Shown here: piece by piece, positions 56,156 through 64,000 of the stretch
Layout: each line of letters starts with the position of its first letter
Position numbering within the stretch: the first letter of the stretch is position 1
Origin: Methylocystis sp. ATCC 49242
Lineage (GTDB): Bacteria; Pseudomonadota; Alphaproteobacteria; Rhizobiales; Beijerinckiaceae
Assembly: GCF_000188155.2 (NCBI RefSeq)
Contig: NZ_KE124774.1
Coordinates: forward strand, 1,184,356 to 1,248,355
Direction: 5' to 3'
Length of the DNA: 64,000 nucleotides
Program-made: the position numbers and the translations under genes
The notes under the pieces: model-generated
Databases searched by the model: none
The model's input: only the letters and a program-made list of their open reading frames with translations
What the model was told of the DNA's origin: nothing

Positions 56156-57745
56156 TCATGCCGCCTTCTTCTGATAGTCCTTTACATCCGAGAATTTTAT
56201 CGCCGGATTGCGCTCGGCGTCATAGTTGAGCTGGAACGCCGACGAGCTCATGAACACCGGCGCGCCGTCGAGATCGTCGGCGATGCTGGAGCCGTTCGAG
56301 TCGACAAAGCTCTTCAGCTTCGCGGGGTCGTCCGAGGTGATCCAGCGGCAGATCGTGAAGCGGGACTGCTCGTAGCGCGTCTGCAGCCCATATTCGGCTT
56401 CGAGCCGCGTCGCCAAAACGTCGAGCTGCAGCGCGCCGACGACGCCGACGATGGAGCCCGAGCCGTCATGCGGGGTGAAGACCTGCACGACGCCCTCCTC
56501 CGCCAATTGCTGCAGGGCTTCGCGCAATTTCTTGGCCTTCATCGCGTCCGAAATGAGAATGCGGCGCAGGATTTCCGGCGCGAAGCTCGGCACGCCGCGG
56601 AAGACAATGTCCTCGCCCTCGGTGAGCGTGTCGCCGATGCGCAATTGGCCGTGGTTCGGCAGGCCGACGACGTCGCCAGCAAAGGCTTCGTCCGCGATGG
56701 AGCGGTCGCGCGCGAAGAAAAACTGCGGCGCGTTGATCGGGATGTTCTTGCCCGTGCGGATCAGCTTCGCCTTCATGCCGCGCGTGAGCCTGCCCGAGCA
56801 CACGCGCATGAAGGCGATGCGGTCGCGGTGGTTGGGGTCCATGTTCGCCTGAATCTTGAAGACGAAGCCGGTCATCTTTGGCTCTTTCGCTTCCACCACG
56901 CGCTTATCCGCCTCCTGCGCGCGCGGGCTCGGCGCATATTCGGCCATGGCGTCGATGAGGTCGCGCACGCCGAAATTGCGCAGCGCGCTGCCGAAGAAGA
57001 CGGGCGTGAGATGCCCCTCGCGGAAGGCGGCGAGATCGAAGGGCTTCGAGCCCTCCGCCGCCAGCATCGCCTCCTCGCGCCAGGCGTCGGCGGCGCCGGG
57101 GGGCAGCAGCGAGGCGAAGATCGGGTCGTCGAGGCCGCTCGTCTGCGTGAGTTCGTCGTCCTTGTCGATCTTCCGGATCGTCTTCGTCGCGAAGCGGTAG
57201 GTGCCTGCGAAACTCTTGCCGCCGCCGATGGGCCATGTGATCGGCGTCGCGTCGAGCGCCAGCGTCTTCTCGATTTCGTCGAGAAGCTCGAACGGATCGC
57301 GGCCTTCGCGATCGAGCTTGTTGATGAAGGTGACGATCGGGATGTCGCGCAGGCGGCAGACCTCGAAGAGCTTTCGCGTGCGCGCCTCGATGCCCTTCGC
57401 GGCGTCGATCACCATCACCGCCGCGTCGACGGCGGAGAGCGTGCGATAGGTGTCTTCCGAGAAGTCTTCGTGGCCCGGCGTGTCGAGCAGGTTGAAGACG
57501 CAGTCGGCGTATTCGAACGTCATCACCGAGGTGACGACCGAAATGCCGCGCTCGCGCTCGATGTTCATCCAGTCCGAGCGCGTCTGCTGGGCGTTGCGCT
57601 TCGCCTTCACCGCGCCGGCGAGCTGGATAGCGCCGCCGAAGAGCAGCAGCTTCTCGGTGAGCGTGGTCTTGCCGGCGTCGGGGTGCGAGATGATCGCAAA
57701 AGTGCGGCGCCGCGAAACGGGGTCGCGGGTGATGGGGTTGGTCAT
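56156..57745 (-). CDS. prfC: Peptide chain release factor 3
   Basis: The 529-residue translational GTPase has the P-loop ISHPDAGKTTLTE, switch II DTPGHEDFSEDTYR, NKLD and the RF3-specific ending. It recycles RF1 and RF2 after termination. It begins TNPITRDPVSRRRTFAII. Single gene between the PfpI-type gene and DUF3501. Confidence 0.97.
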   Translation of the reverse strand: MTNPITRDPVSRRRTFAIISHPDAGKTTLTEKLLLFGGAIQLAGAVKAKRNAQQTRSDWMNIERERGISVVTSVMTFEYADCVFNLLDTPGHEDFSEDTYRTLSAVDAAVMVIDAAKGIEARTRKLFEVCRLRDIPIVTFINKLDREGRDPFELLDEIEKTLALDATPITWPIGGGKSFAGTYRFATKTIRKIDKDDELTQTSGLDDPIFASLLPPGAADAWREEAMLAAEGSKPFDLAAFREGHLTPVFFGSALRNFGVRDLIDAMAEYAPSPRAQEADKRVVEAKEPKMTGFVFKIQANMDPNHRDRIAFMRVCSGRLTRGMKAKLIRTGKNIPINAPQFFFARDRSIADEAFAGDVVGLPNHGQLRIGDTLTEGEDIVFRGVPSFAPEILRRILISDAMKAKKLREALQQLAEEGVVQVFTPHDGSGSIVGVVGALQLDVLATRLEAEYGLQTRYEQSRFTICRWITSDDPAKLKSFVDSNGSSIADDLDGAPVFMSSSAFQLNYDAERNPAIKFSDVKDYQKKAA

Positions 57746-57811
57746 TGTGCTCGGTTCAGGCGAAATGGTCAGGCGCCCGGCTTAACGGCTAGCGCCCCCG
57801 CCTGCAACGAT

Positions 57812-58402
57812 TTACGCAAAATCCTCCGCCAGCGCCGCCCGGGTCGCCTCGGACAGCACGGCCATATGGCTGTAATTCGGGTGCGTCAGGCCGAGGATCA
57901 CCCTTGTATTTGGCTCGCGGAAGGCCGCGACCTGCGCGTCCGTGAAGGGGAAATGCACGAATTGCACGGAGCTGGCCTTGCCCTCGGCGGTGGTGCGGTC
58001 CTGATCTTCTTCAGCCCTCGCGGCGACGCGCTCGCCGCCGACCTCGATGAAGGCGGTTTCCTCGACGCCGCCGAGGCCGGAAAGCACGCGGGCGCGGCGC
58101 AGCGGGTCGTCGATCTCGATCATGAAGGTCGCCACGAGCTCGCGCCCCTTGGGGATGAGCGGATTATAGGCCGCGAGTTCGTCGGCGATCTGCGCGGGCC
58201 CGCCCTTCTCTATGTGCAGCATCTCCTGCACCTGCAGCCACATCGTGTCGAAACTCTCGAAATAGAAGGTCACGAAGGTCCCGACCTCGACGCGACGATT
58301 CCGCTTGATTGCGGTTATGCGGCGGCGATGCTCCGCGCGGTCTTTCGCGTATTCCGCCCAAGGCAGGATGTCGGATGGTGTGAGTTCGTGACGATTCGTC
58401 AT
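57812..58402 (-). CDS. DUF3501-family protein
   Basis: The 196-residue protein reads LTPSDILPWAEYAKDRAEHRRRITAIKRNRRVEVG, FYFESFDTMWLQVQEMLHIEKGG and LVATFMIEIDDPLRRARVLSGLGGVEE. This is the DUF3501 pattern. Such genes usually accompany an Hdr-like Fe-S protein and rubrerythrin, as here, which suggests a common role in redox or oxidative stress chemistry. Function unknown. ATG 58402 fits the family N-terminus. Confidence 0.88.
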   Translation of the reverse strand: MTNRHELTPSDILPWAEYAKDRAEHRRRITAIKRNRRVEVGTFVTFYFESFDTMWLQVQEMLHIEKGGPAQIADELAAYNPLIPKGRELVATFMIEIDDPLRRARVLSGLGGVEETAFIEVGGERVAARAEEDQDRTTAEGKASSVQFVHFPFTDAQVAAFREPNTRVILGLTHPNYSHMAVLSEATRAALAEDFA

Positions 58403-58562
58403 CTTGTTGGTGCTCCTGAACCTGAGCCCTAATGCTGAGGCGTGGCGATCTATCGCCGCGTCTCGAAGCACGGGGGCGAGGCCACATCTGCGATCCGTTT
58501 TTCCTCGTCCTTCGAGACGGCCGCGCGGCCTACTCAGGACGAGGAAAGCCAATCCCGCCGGG

Positions 58563-59909
58563 TTACTCGCTCCCGACCCCATAGGCCCGCGCCATCAGCA
58601 CGATCGGGTGCGAGATACGCTCCGGCTTCGGCGCGTCGCCGCCGAGCGCGCCGATCCCCTGCTCGATATGTATGCCGGCGAGCGGACATTCCGAGACGAC
58701 ATGTTTCTTTCCGGCGGTGTTCAGCTGGCGCGCGGCGGGCTTGCCGACTTTCATGGCGACTTCGAAATTGCCCTTCTTGTATCCCCAGGCGCCGCCGTGA
58801 CCCGAGCAACGCTCGACCACCGCGACATCCGCCTGCGGAATGAGATTGAGCAGCTCCGCGCCTTTCTGGCCGATGTTCTGCGCGCGGGAATGGCAGGACA
58901 CGTGGAAGGCGACGCCGCCCTCGACGGGAGTCATGCCTTCGGCAAGGCCCTCTTTCCTGGCGATGTCGACGATATATTCCGAAAGGTCGAAAGTCGCCTT
59001 GGAGAGCTTCTTCACGCTCTCGTCATTGGGCAGGATGAGCGGCCACTCGAATTTCAGCATCAGCGCGCAGGACGGCACCGGCGCGACAATGTCGTAACCC
59101 TCGTCGATGTAGGGCGCGAAAGCGGCGGCGACCTTGCGCGCGGCGTCGGCGACCTCGCCGATCAGACCCTGTTCGAGCTTCGGCATGCCGCAACAATGCG
59201 GGTGGACGACCTTGGTCTCGACGCCGTTCTTCGCGAGGACGTGCAACGCCGCCATGCCGATCGAGGTGTCGTTGTAGTCGCCGTAACAGGTGGCGTAGAG
59301 CACGACCTTGCGGGCCTTCGCCGGCCCGCTCTCGTTGCGCGCGGGCGGATTGGCGGCGGCTTTGGCCTCCAGCGTATGGCTGGCGTATTTCGGCAGTTCG
59401 GCGTTGCGGTCCAGGCCGGCGATTTTCTCCTCCAGCCCGCGCATGGTCGTGTTCTCACGACGCGTCGCCCAGTTGGCGGCGCCGGCGATCAGCGTCGCCC
59501 ATTTGCCGTTACGGTCGGTCTCGGCCAGCGCGCGATCGGCGGCGCCGATCCCGTGCTTTTTCGCCTCGACGGCGCGATAGCGCAGCATCAGATGCGGGAA
59601 GTCGAGATTGAATTCATGCGGCGGGACGTAGGGGCACTTCGTCATGAAGCACATGTCGCACAGCGTGCAGGCGTCCACGACCTGTTTGAAGTCCGCGCTC
59701 GCCACCGTATCGAGTTCGCCGCTTTTTGACTCGTCGACGAGATCGAAAAGACGCGGAAACGAATCGCAGAGATTGAAGCAGCGGCGGCACCCGTGACAGA
59801 TGTCGAGAACGCGCCGCATTTCGGCGTCGAGCTTCGCCTCGTCGTAAAAATCAGGGTTTTCCCAATCCAGCGGATGCCGGGTCGGGGCCTCGAGACTGCC
59901 TTCTCTCAT
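58563..59909 (-). CDS. Heterodisulfide reductase-related iron-sulfur protein (GlpC-like)
   Basis: The 448-residue protein has two [4Fe-4S] cysteine groups near the N-terminus (CHGCRRCFNLCDSFPR and CTLCDMCFMTKCPYVPP) and two C-terminal CCG domains (VHPHCCGMPKLEQG and CHSRAQNIGQKGAELL, then ERCSGHGGAWG). It resembles the electron-carrier subunits GlpC and HdrB. It sits between DUF3501 and rubrerythrin, so it may pass electrons to the rubrerythrin. Confidence 0.92.
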   Translation of the reverse strand: MREGSLEAPTRHPLDWENPDFYDEAKLDAEMRRVLDICHGCRRCFNLCDSFPRLFDLVDESKSGELDTVASADFKQVVDACTLCDMCFMTKCPYVPPHEFNLDFPHLMLRYRAVEAKKHGIGAADRALAETDRNGKWATLIAGAANWATRRENTTMRGLEEKIAGLDRNAELPKYASHTLEAKAAANPPARNESGPAKARKVVLYATCYGDYNDTSIGMAALHVLAKNGVETKVVHPHCCGMPKLEQGLIGEVADAARKVAAAFAPYIDEGYDIVAPVPSCALMLKFEWPLILPNDESVKKLSKATFDLSEYIVDIARKEGLAEGMTPVEGGVAFHVSCHSRAQNIGQKGAELLNLIPQADVAVVERCSGHGGAWGYKKGNFEVAMKVGKPAARQLNTAGKKHVVSECPLAGIHIEQGIGALGGDAPKPERISHPIVLMARAYGVGSE

Positions 59910-59936
59910 GATGTTCCTGCCTGGCGGGCGTCAGCC

Positions 59937-60012
59937 GTCATTGCGAGGCGAAGCGGTGGCGGTCGAAGGGCTCCGTCATAAGTCCCGATCACCCCGCCTC
60001 CCTCGCAATGAC
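59937..60012. repeat. 12-bp inverted repeat element
   Basis: GTCATTGCGAGG (59937-59948) and its perfect complement CCTCGCAATGAC (60001-60012) flank 52 bp of GC-rich DNA between the Hdr-like and rubrerythrin genes. The GTCATTGCGAGG block is a common dispersed repeat in proteobacterial genomes. It may form a stem in the shared transcript. Confidence 0.7.
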
Positions 60013-60021
60013 GAAGGTCGG

Positions 60022-60441
60022 TTACTTCAGCTCGTCGAGCGCGCGCTGGAAGCGGCCGGCGTGCGAACGCTCGGCCTTGGCCAGCGTCTCGAACCAGTCG
60101 GCGATCTCGTCAAAGCCCTCTTCGCGGGCAGAACGCGCCATGCCGGGATACATGTCGGTGTATTCGTGGGTCTCACCGGCGACGGCGGCCTTGAGGTTGT
60201 CGGCGGTCTTGCCGATCGGCAGGCCCGTGGCGGGGTCGCCAACGCCCTCGAGGAACTCGAGATGGCCGTGGGCGTGGCCGGTCTCGCCTTCCGCGGTGGA
60301 GCGGAACACGGCGGCGACGTCGTTGTAGCCCTCAACGTCGGCCTTCTGAGCGAAATAAAGATAGCGGCGATTGGCCTGCGATTCGCCGGCGAAAGCCGCC
60401 TTGAGATTCGCTTCGGTCTTGCTGCCCTTGAGCGTAGCCAT
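60022..60441 (-). CDS. Rubrerythrin-like diiron protein (no rubredoxin domain)
   Basis: The 139-residue protein has the ferritin-like diiron motifs [61 protein letters not shown] and [16 protein letters not shown]. It lacks the C-terminal rubredoxin domain of classical rubrerythrin. It should reduce peroxide and needs an external electron donor, perhaps the Hdr-like protein. ATG 60441 is the family start. Confidence 0.93.
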   Translation of the reverse strand: MATLKGSKTEANLKAAFAGESQANRRYLYFAQKADVEGYNDVAAVFRSTAEGETGHAHGHLEFLEGVGDPATGLPIGKTADNLKAAVAGETHEYTDMYPGMARSAREEGFDEIADWFETLAKAERSHAGRFQRALDELK

Positions 60442-60648
60442 TGTTGCCTCCAGAAAAGTCACGTCGCCGGAATCGCTCTCTGCGCTTACCGGCGAGGCGA
60501 GAATTAGAATAATTCAAAACTAGGCGGCGTCCAACCAAAATCCGACAATCCGCCGGTAGATTTCGCCGCAGGGGACGCCGCACGCGGGACCGGCGGGTTT
60601 GACGCCCCCGGCGAGCAGGCTATGTCTTGGCAATTTCGGGGGAAGAGC

Positions 60649-61213
60649 ATGTTCGACCGGCTTGTCCACAACTGGGTCTACGGCGGCTTTCTCGCCGGAC
60701 TCGCGCTACTTGCGCTTTATCCGCTTCTCGCCGAGCACTGGTCGGAGCCGCTCCGGCTGACCTTTCTCTTCCTGCCGATCTATATTGTGCATCAGTATGA
60801 AGAACATGACGCGGACCGCTTCCGGCTGTTCTTCAACCGGACGATCGGCGGCGGCCGCGAGGTCCTTAAGCCTGCGGCCGTTTTCATCATCAATATTTTC
60901 GGCGTGTGGGGCGTGATCGTCGCGGCCTGCTATTTGTCGGCCAATGTCAATCCCGGCTTTGGGCTGATCGCGGTCTATCTGGCGGTGGTCAACGCCGTCG
61001 TGCACGCCGTCCACGCCATCGCCTTCCGCGGTTACAATCCCGGCCTCGCGACGGCGCTGGTCCTGTTTATTCCCCTCGGTGCCTACAGCATAATGCGATT
61101 CGACGCCCTCGGCGCCGGCGGCTTGGCGTGGCAGGCGACGGGCCTCGGCGTCGCCATCTCCATTCACGCCGCCATCATCGCCTATGCCCTGCGCCGCCGG
61201 GCGGCGCTCGCCG

Positions 61214-61221
<8 letters not shown>
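60649..61221 (+). CDS. HXXEE-domain membrane protein
   Basis: The 190-residue protein has about six hydrophobic segments and the motif [10 protein letters not shown], which matches the HXXEE family; the His and Glu residues may bind a metal. GGGGGAAGAG precedes ATG 60649. Function is unknown. Confidence 0.85.
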
Positions 61222-62224
<1,003 letters not shown>

Positions 62225-62375
62225 GGGGATACTCCTGCTGAAAACGTCGTCACTGCGCTTGACGGGGAATATTGAACGCCGCCTGTTACGGGATTGGCTG
62301 TTCGCCGTTTACCTTTGAAGATGCAAGCGTCGCCGCTTAATTTGTCAATGAGCGAACGACCGGGAGACAGTGCGC

Positions 62376-62981
62376 TTGGCTGACCGCTACGAGAGTTTTC
62401 AGTCGCTTGCGGCGCGCGAAATAGAGGGCGTGCATTACCGCATCCATGTCGCCGCGCGATCGTCGCCGGTCGTGGTCGTCGCGCCGCATGGCGGATTGAT
62501 CGAGCCGGGAACGTCGGAAGTAGCGGCGGCGATCGCCGCGGATCGTTTCTCGCTCTATTGCTTCGAAAGCCTGACGATGCGGGCCAGGGGCGACGGCCTC
62601 CATATTACGTCCACGCGTTTCGACGAGCCGCGAGCCTTGAGACTGATCGAGGCGTCAGACGTCGCCATCGGCGTGCATGGCCGCAAGAATGGTGAGGACG
62701 AGGCGTCGGTCTGGGTTGGCGGACTGCATGAAACATTGCGGGACGCGATCTGCGATGCGCTGCTGCAAAGCGGCTTCCGCGCCAAGACGGTCGGCGAGGG
62801 CCACCGCCTCGCGGGCCGCGACCCGGCCAACATCTGCAACCGGGGCCGTCGCCGCGAAGGCGTGCAAATCGAAATGCCGAAGGCCCTTCGGATCAAATTC
62901 GCGGCCGACGCAGCGCATCGTCACGCCTTCGCCGACGCCGTGCGCGCTGCGTTGAGCGACGAACTGGCAGGCGTCCGTTGA
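62376..62981 (+). CDS. Poly-gamma-glutamate hydrolase-like zinc protein
   Basis: The 201-residue protein has the pattern VVVVAPHGGLIEPGTSEVAAAIA with a zinc His, FESLTMRARGDGLHITSTRFDEP, VAIGVHGRKNGEDEASVWVGGLHE and VQIEMPKALR with the late Glu. This matches the phage-type PGA hydrolase family. The TTG at 62376 has GGGAG at a good nine-base distance; GTG 62370 is close but too near that site. Substrate in this organism unknown. Confidence 0.8.
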   Translation: MADRYESFQSLAAREIEGVHYRIHVAARSSPVVVVAPHGGLIEPGTSEVAAAIAADRFSLYCFESLTMRARGDGLHITSTRFDEPRALRLIEASDVAIGVHGRKNGEDEASVWVGGLHETLRDAICDALLQSGFRAKTVGEGHRLAGRDPANICNRGRRREGVQIEMPKALRIKFAADAAHRHAFADAVRAALSDELAGVR

Positions 62982-63022
62982 TAGTAGCCGGCGCGGCGCA
63001 ACGCGCGCCGCGCCCGCCACAA

Positions 63023-63337
63023 CTATCTGCGCTCGATTTTCTGTGAGAGAATTTGCCCGGTGCGGGCGTCGATCAGCAGCTCGGTCTTCCGTCCATTCGG
63101 GGACAGAACCTCGACCTCATAGACCCAGCGGCCCCGCTTCCGCTCCAGTTCGATCTCGGTCACAGTTCCCGGCGCCGCTTCATGCGCCCGGGCGAGAATC
63201 GTCTCCATCGGCAGGATCGCGCTGTCATTCGTCGACGGCAGAATGTCGAAGAGGTCGTCGGCGGATGCGGCGCCGGCCGTGAGGCCGATGCAAAGAGCGA
63301 GCGCTTTAAGACTATGCGAAAATGAGCGATTGATCAT
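63023..63337 (-). CDS. PepSY-domain periplasmic protein
   Basis: The 104-residue protein has a signal peptide (residues 1-26, ending ASA-DD) and a PepSY domain: ETILARAHEAAPGTVTEIELERKRGRWVYEVEVLSPNGRKTELLIDARTGQILSQKIE in pieces. Such proteins are thought to modulate protease or signalling activity in the envelope. Function here unknown. Confidence 0.88.
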   Translation of the reverse strand: MINRSFSHSLKALALCIGLTAGAASADDLFDILPSTNDSAILPMETILARAHEAAPGTVTEIELERKRGRWVYEVEVLSPNGRKTELLIDARTGQILSQKIERR

Positions 63338-63396
63338 GACTCTTCTTTCCTCGACCGATTATTGGCGCCCGACGATGCGGCGTCGACGCAAAATCC

Positions 63397-64000
63397 CTAA
63401 CTCTTTTTCTTTCCCGCATATGGGTTGTCGCCCGCCTTTCTCGAAATGCGGATTGGCACGCCCGGCAAGTCAAAGGTCTTGCGCAGGCCGTTGATGAGGA
63501 ACCGCTCGTAACTCGTGGGCAGTTCCTCCAGTTGATTGCCGAAGATCACGAAATGAGGCGGACGCGACTTAGCTTGAGTCATGTAGCGTATCTTGATGCG
63601 GCGTCCAGAGACCGCCGGCGGAGGAGATTCCTCCACCGCGGAGAGGAGCCATCGGTTCAGTTTCGCCGTGGCGATGCGCCTGTTCCACACGGCATGCGTC
63701 GCGACGATCGCCTCCATGAGTCTGTCGAGCCCCTGCCCCGTGGCGCCCGACACGGGCACGACCGGACAGCCGCGAACCTGCGGCAACAGGCGCTCGGCCT
63801 CCTCTCGCAGCAGGGAAAGCTTCGCCCCCCGATCCTCGATCAGGTCCCATTTGCCAAGGGCGATGACGAAGGCGCGGCCCTCGCGCGCGGCGAGATCGGC
63901 GATGGTGAGATCCTGCTTCTCGAACGGGATCGTGGAATCGATCAGCAGGACCACGACTTCCGAGAAACGCACGGCGCGTAGCGCGTCGGCTGCGGACAGC
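63397..64000 (-). CDS. der: GTPase Der, C-terminal part (5' end outside window)
   Basis: The visible 201 codons contain the end of the second GTPase domain ([31 protein letters not shown] as the NKxD-like motif, [15 protein letters not shown]) and the KH-like C-terminal domain ([38 protein letters not shown] and [22 protein letters not shown]). Der is an essential GTPase in 50S ribosome assembly. The gene runs off the right edge on the minus strand. Confidence 0.95.
   Translation of the reverse strand, partial: LSAADALRAVRFSEVVVLLIDSTIPFEKQDLTIADLAAREGRAFVIALGKWDLIEDRGAKLSLLREEAERLLPQVRGCPVVPVSGATGQGLDRLMEAIVATHAVWNRRIATAKLNRWLLSAVEESPPPAVSGRRIKIRYMTQAKSRPPHFVIFGNQLEELPTSYERFLINGLRKTFDLPGVPIRISRKAGDNPYAGKKKS

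Noticed and set aside
55901-58432. An 843-codon open frame on the plus strand
   Set aside because: It is opposite prfC and DUF3501, which have clear family motifs. The translated sequence looks like antisense of GC-rich codons.

Overview
The window is high-GC DNA from an alphaproteobacterium of the Hyphomicrobiales (Rhizobiales), most likely a type II methanotroph of the Methylocystis/Methylosinus group. The gene orders tsaB-rimI-miaB-phoH-ybeY-corC-lnt-xre-metK-trmB and glyA-nrdR-ribD-ribE-ribH-nusB-thiL-hppA are typical of that order. A lone particulate methane monooxygenase subunit C gene (pmoC, 42061-42834) points to a methanotroph. The species cannot be fixed from this sequence alone.

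Region 1 (1-8225) holds the tail of a proline-rich protein, a zinc-ligand-poor DksA, isocitrate dehydrogenase, a TadG-like von Willebrand protein, a SRPBCC-M50 protease fusion, TrmJ, small membrane and NTF2-like proteins, a 23-residue membrane microprotein with its own terminator, and an exported Hcp-like protein. Region 2 (8312-23642) is a long plus-strand housekeeping run: Fe-S carrier, tRNA modification (tsaB, rimI, miaB, trmB), ybeY/phoH/corC/lnt, metK with a structured leader, ybbN, Trm112, tesB, then glnK-amtB behind a sigma-54 promoter.

Region 3 (23794-26541) is a pentapeptide-repeat gene split by a 1268-bp IS3-family (IS407-type) element. The element has 14-bp inverted repeats and a 4-bp target duplication, and removing it restores the reading frame exactly. 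Region 4 (26711-35000) holds a 5'-nucleotidase, an HD hydrolase, and a minus-strand group of TPR/beta-barrel protein, FecR protein and CHASE2-adenylate cyclase. Next to these lie a small unknown protein and a Crp/Fnr regulator with an intact cyclic-nucleotide cassette. A Crp-type palindrome lies in front of the unknown gene. I read this as a candidate envelope-to-cAMP signalling module.

Region 5 (35161-46438) is mixed: an EEP-family hydrolase, DUF1254, an M14 hydrolase with a GCS2-type ligase, a D-amino acid transaminase, the lone pmoC with altered metal ligands, a DUF2946 protein, nadE and a lipoprotein. Region 6 (46656-54961) is hppA, thiL, nusB, the riboflavin genes, nrdR and glyA, all on the minus strand. 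Region 7 (55358-64000) carries a DJ-1/PfpI protein, prfC, a DUF3501 / Hdr-like Fe-S protein / rubrerythrin group, an O-methyltransferase, a PGA-hydrolase-like protein, a PepSY protein and the 3' part of der. I see no rRNA, tRNA or CRISPR array.
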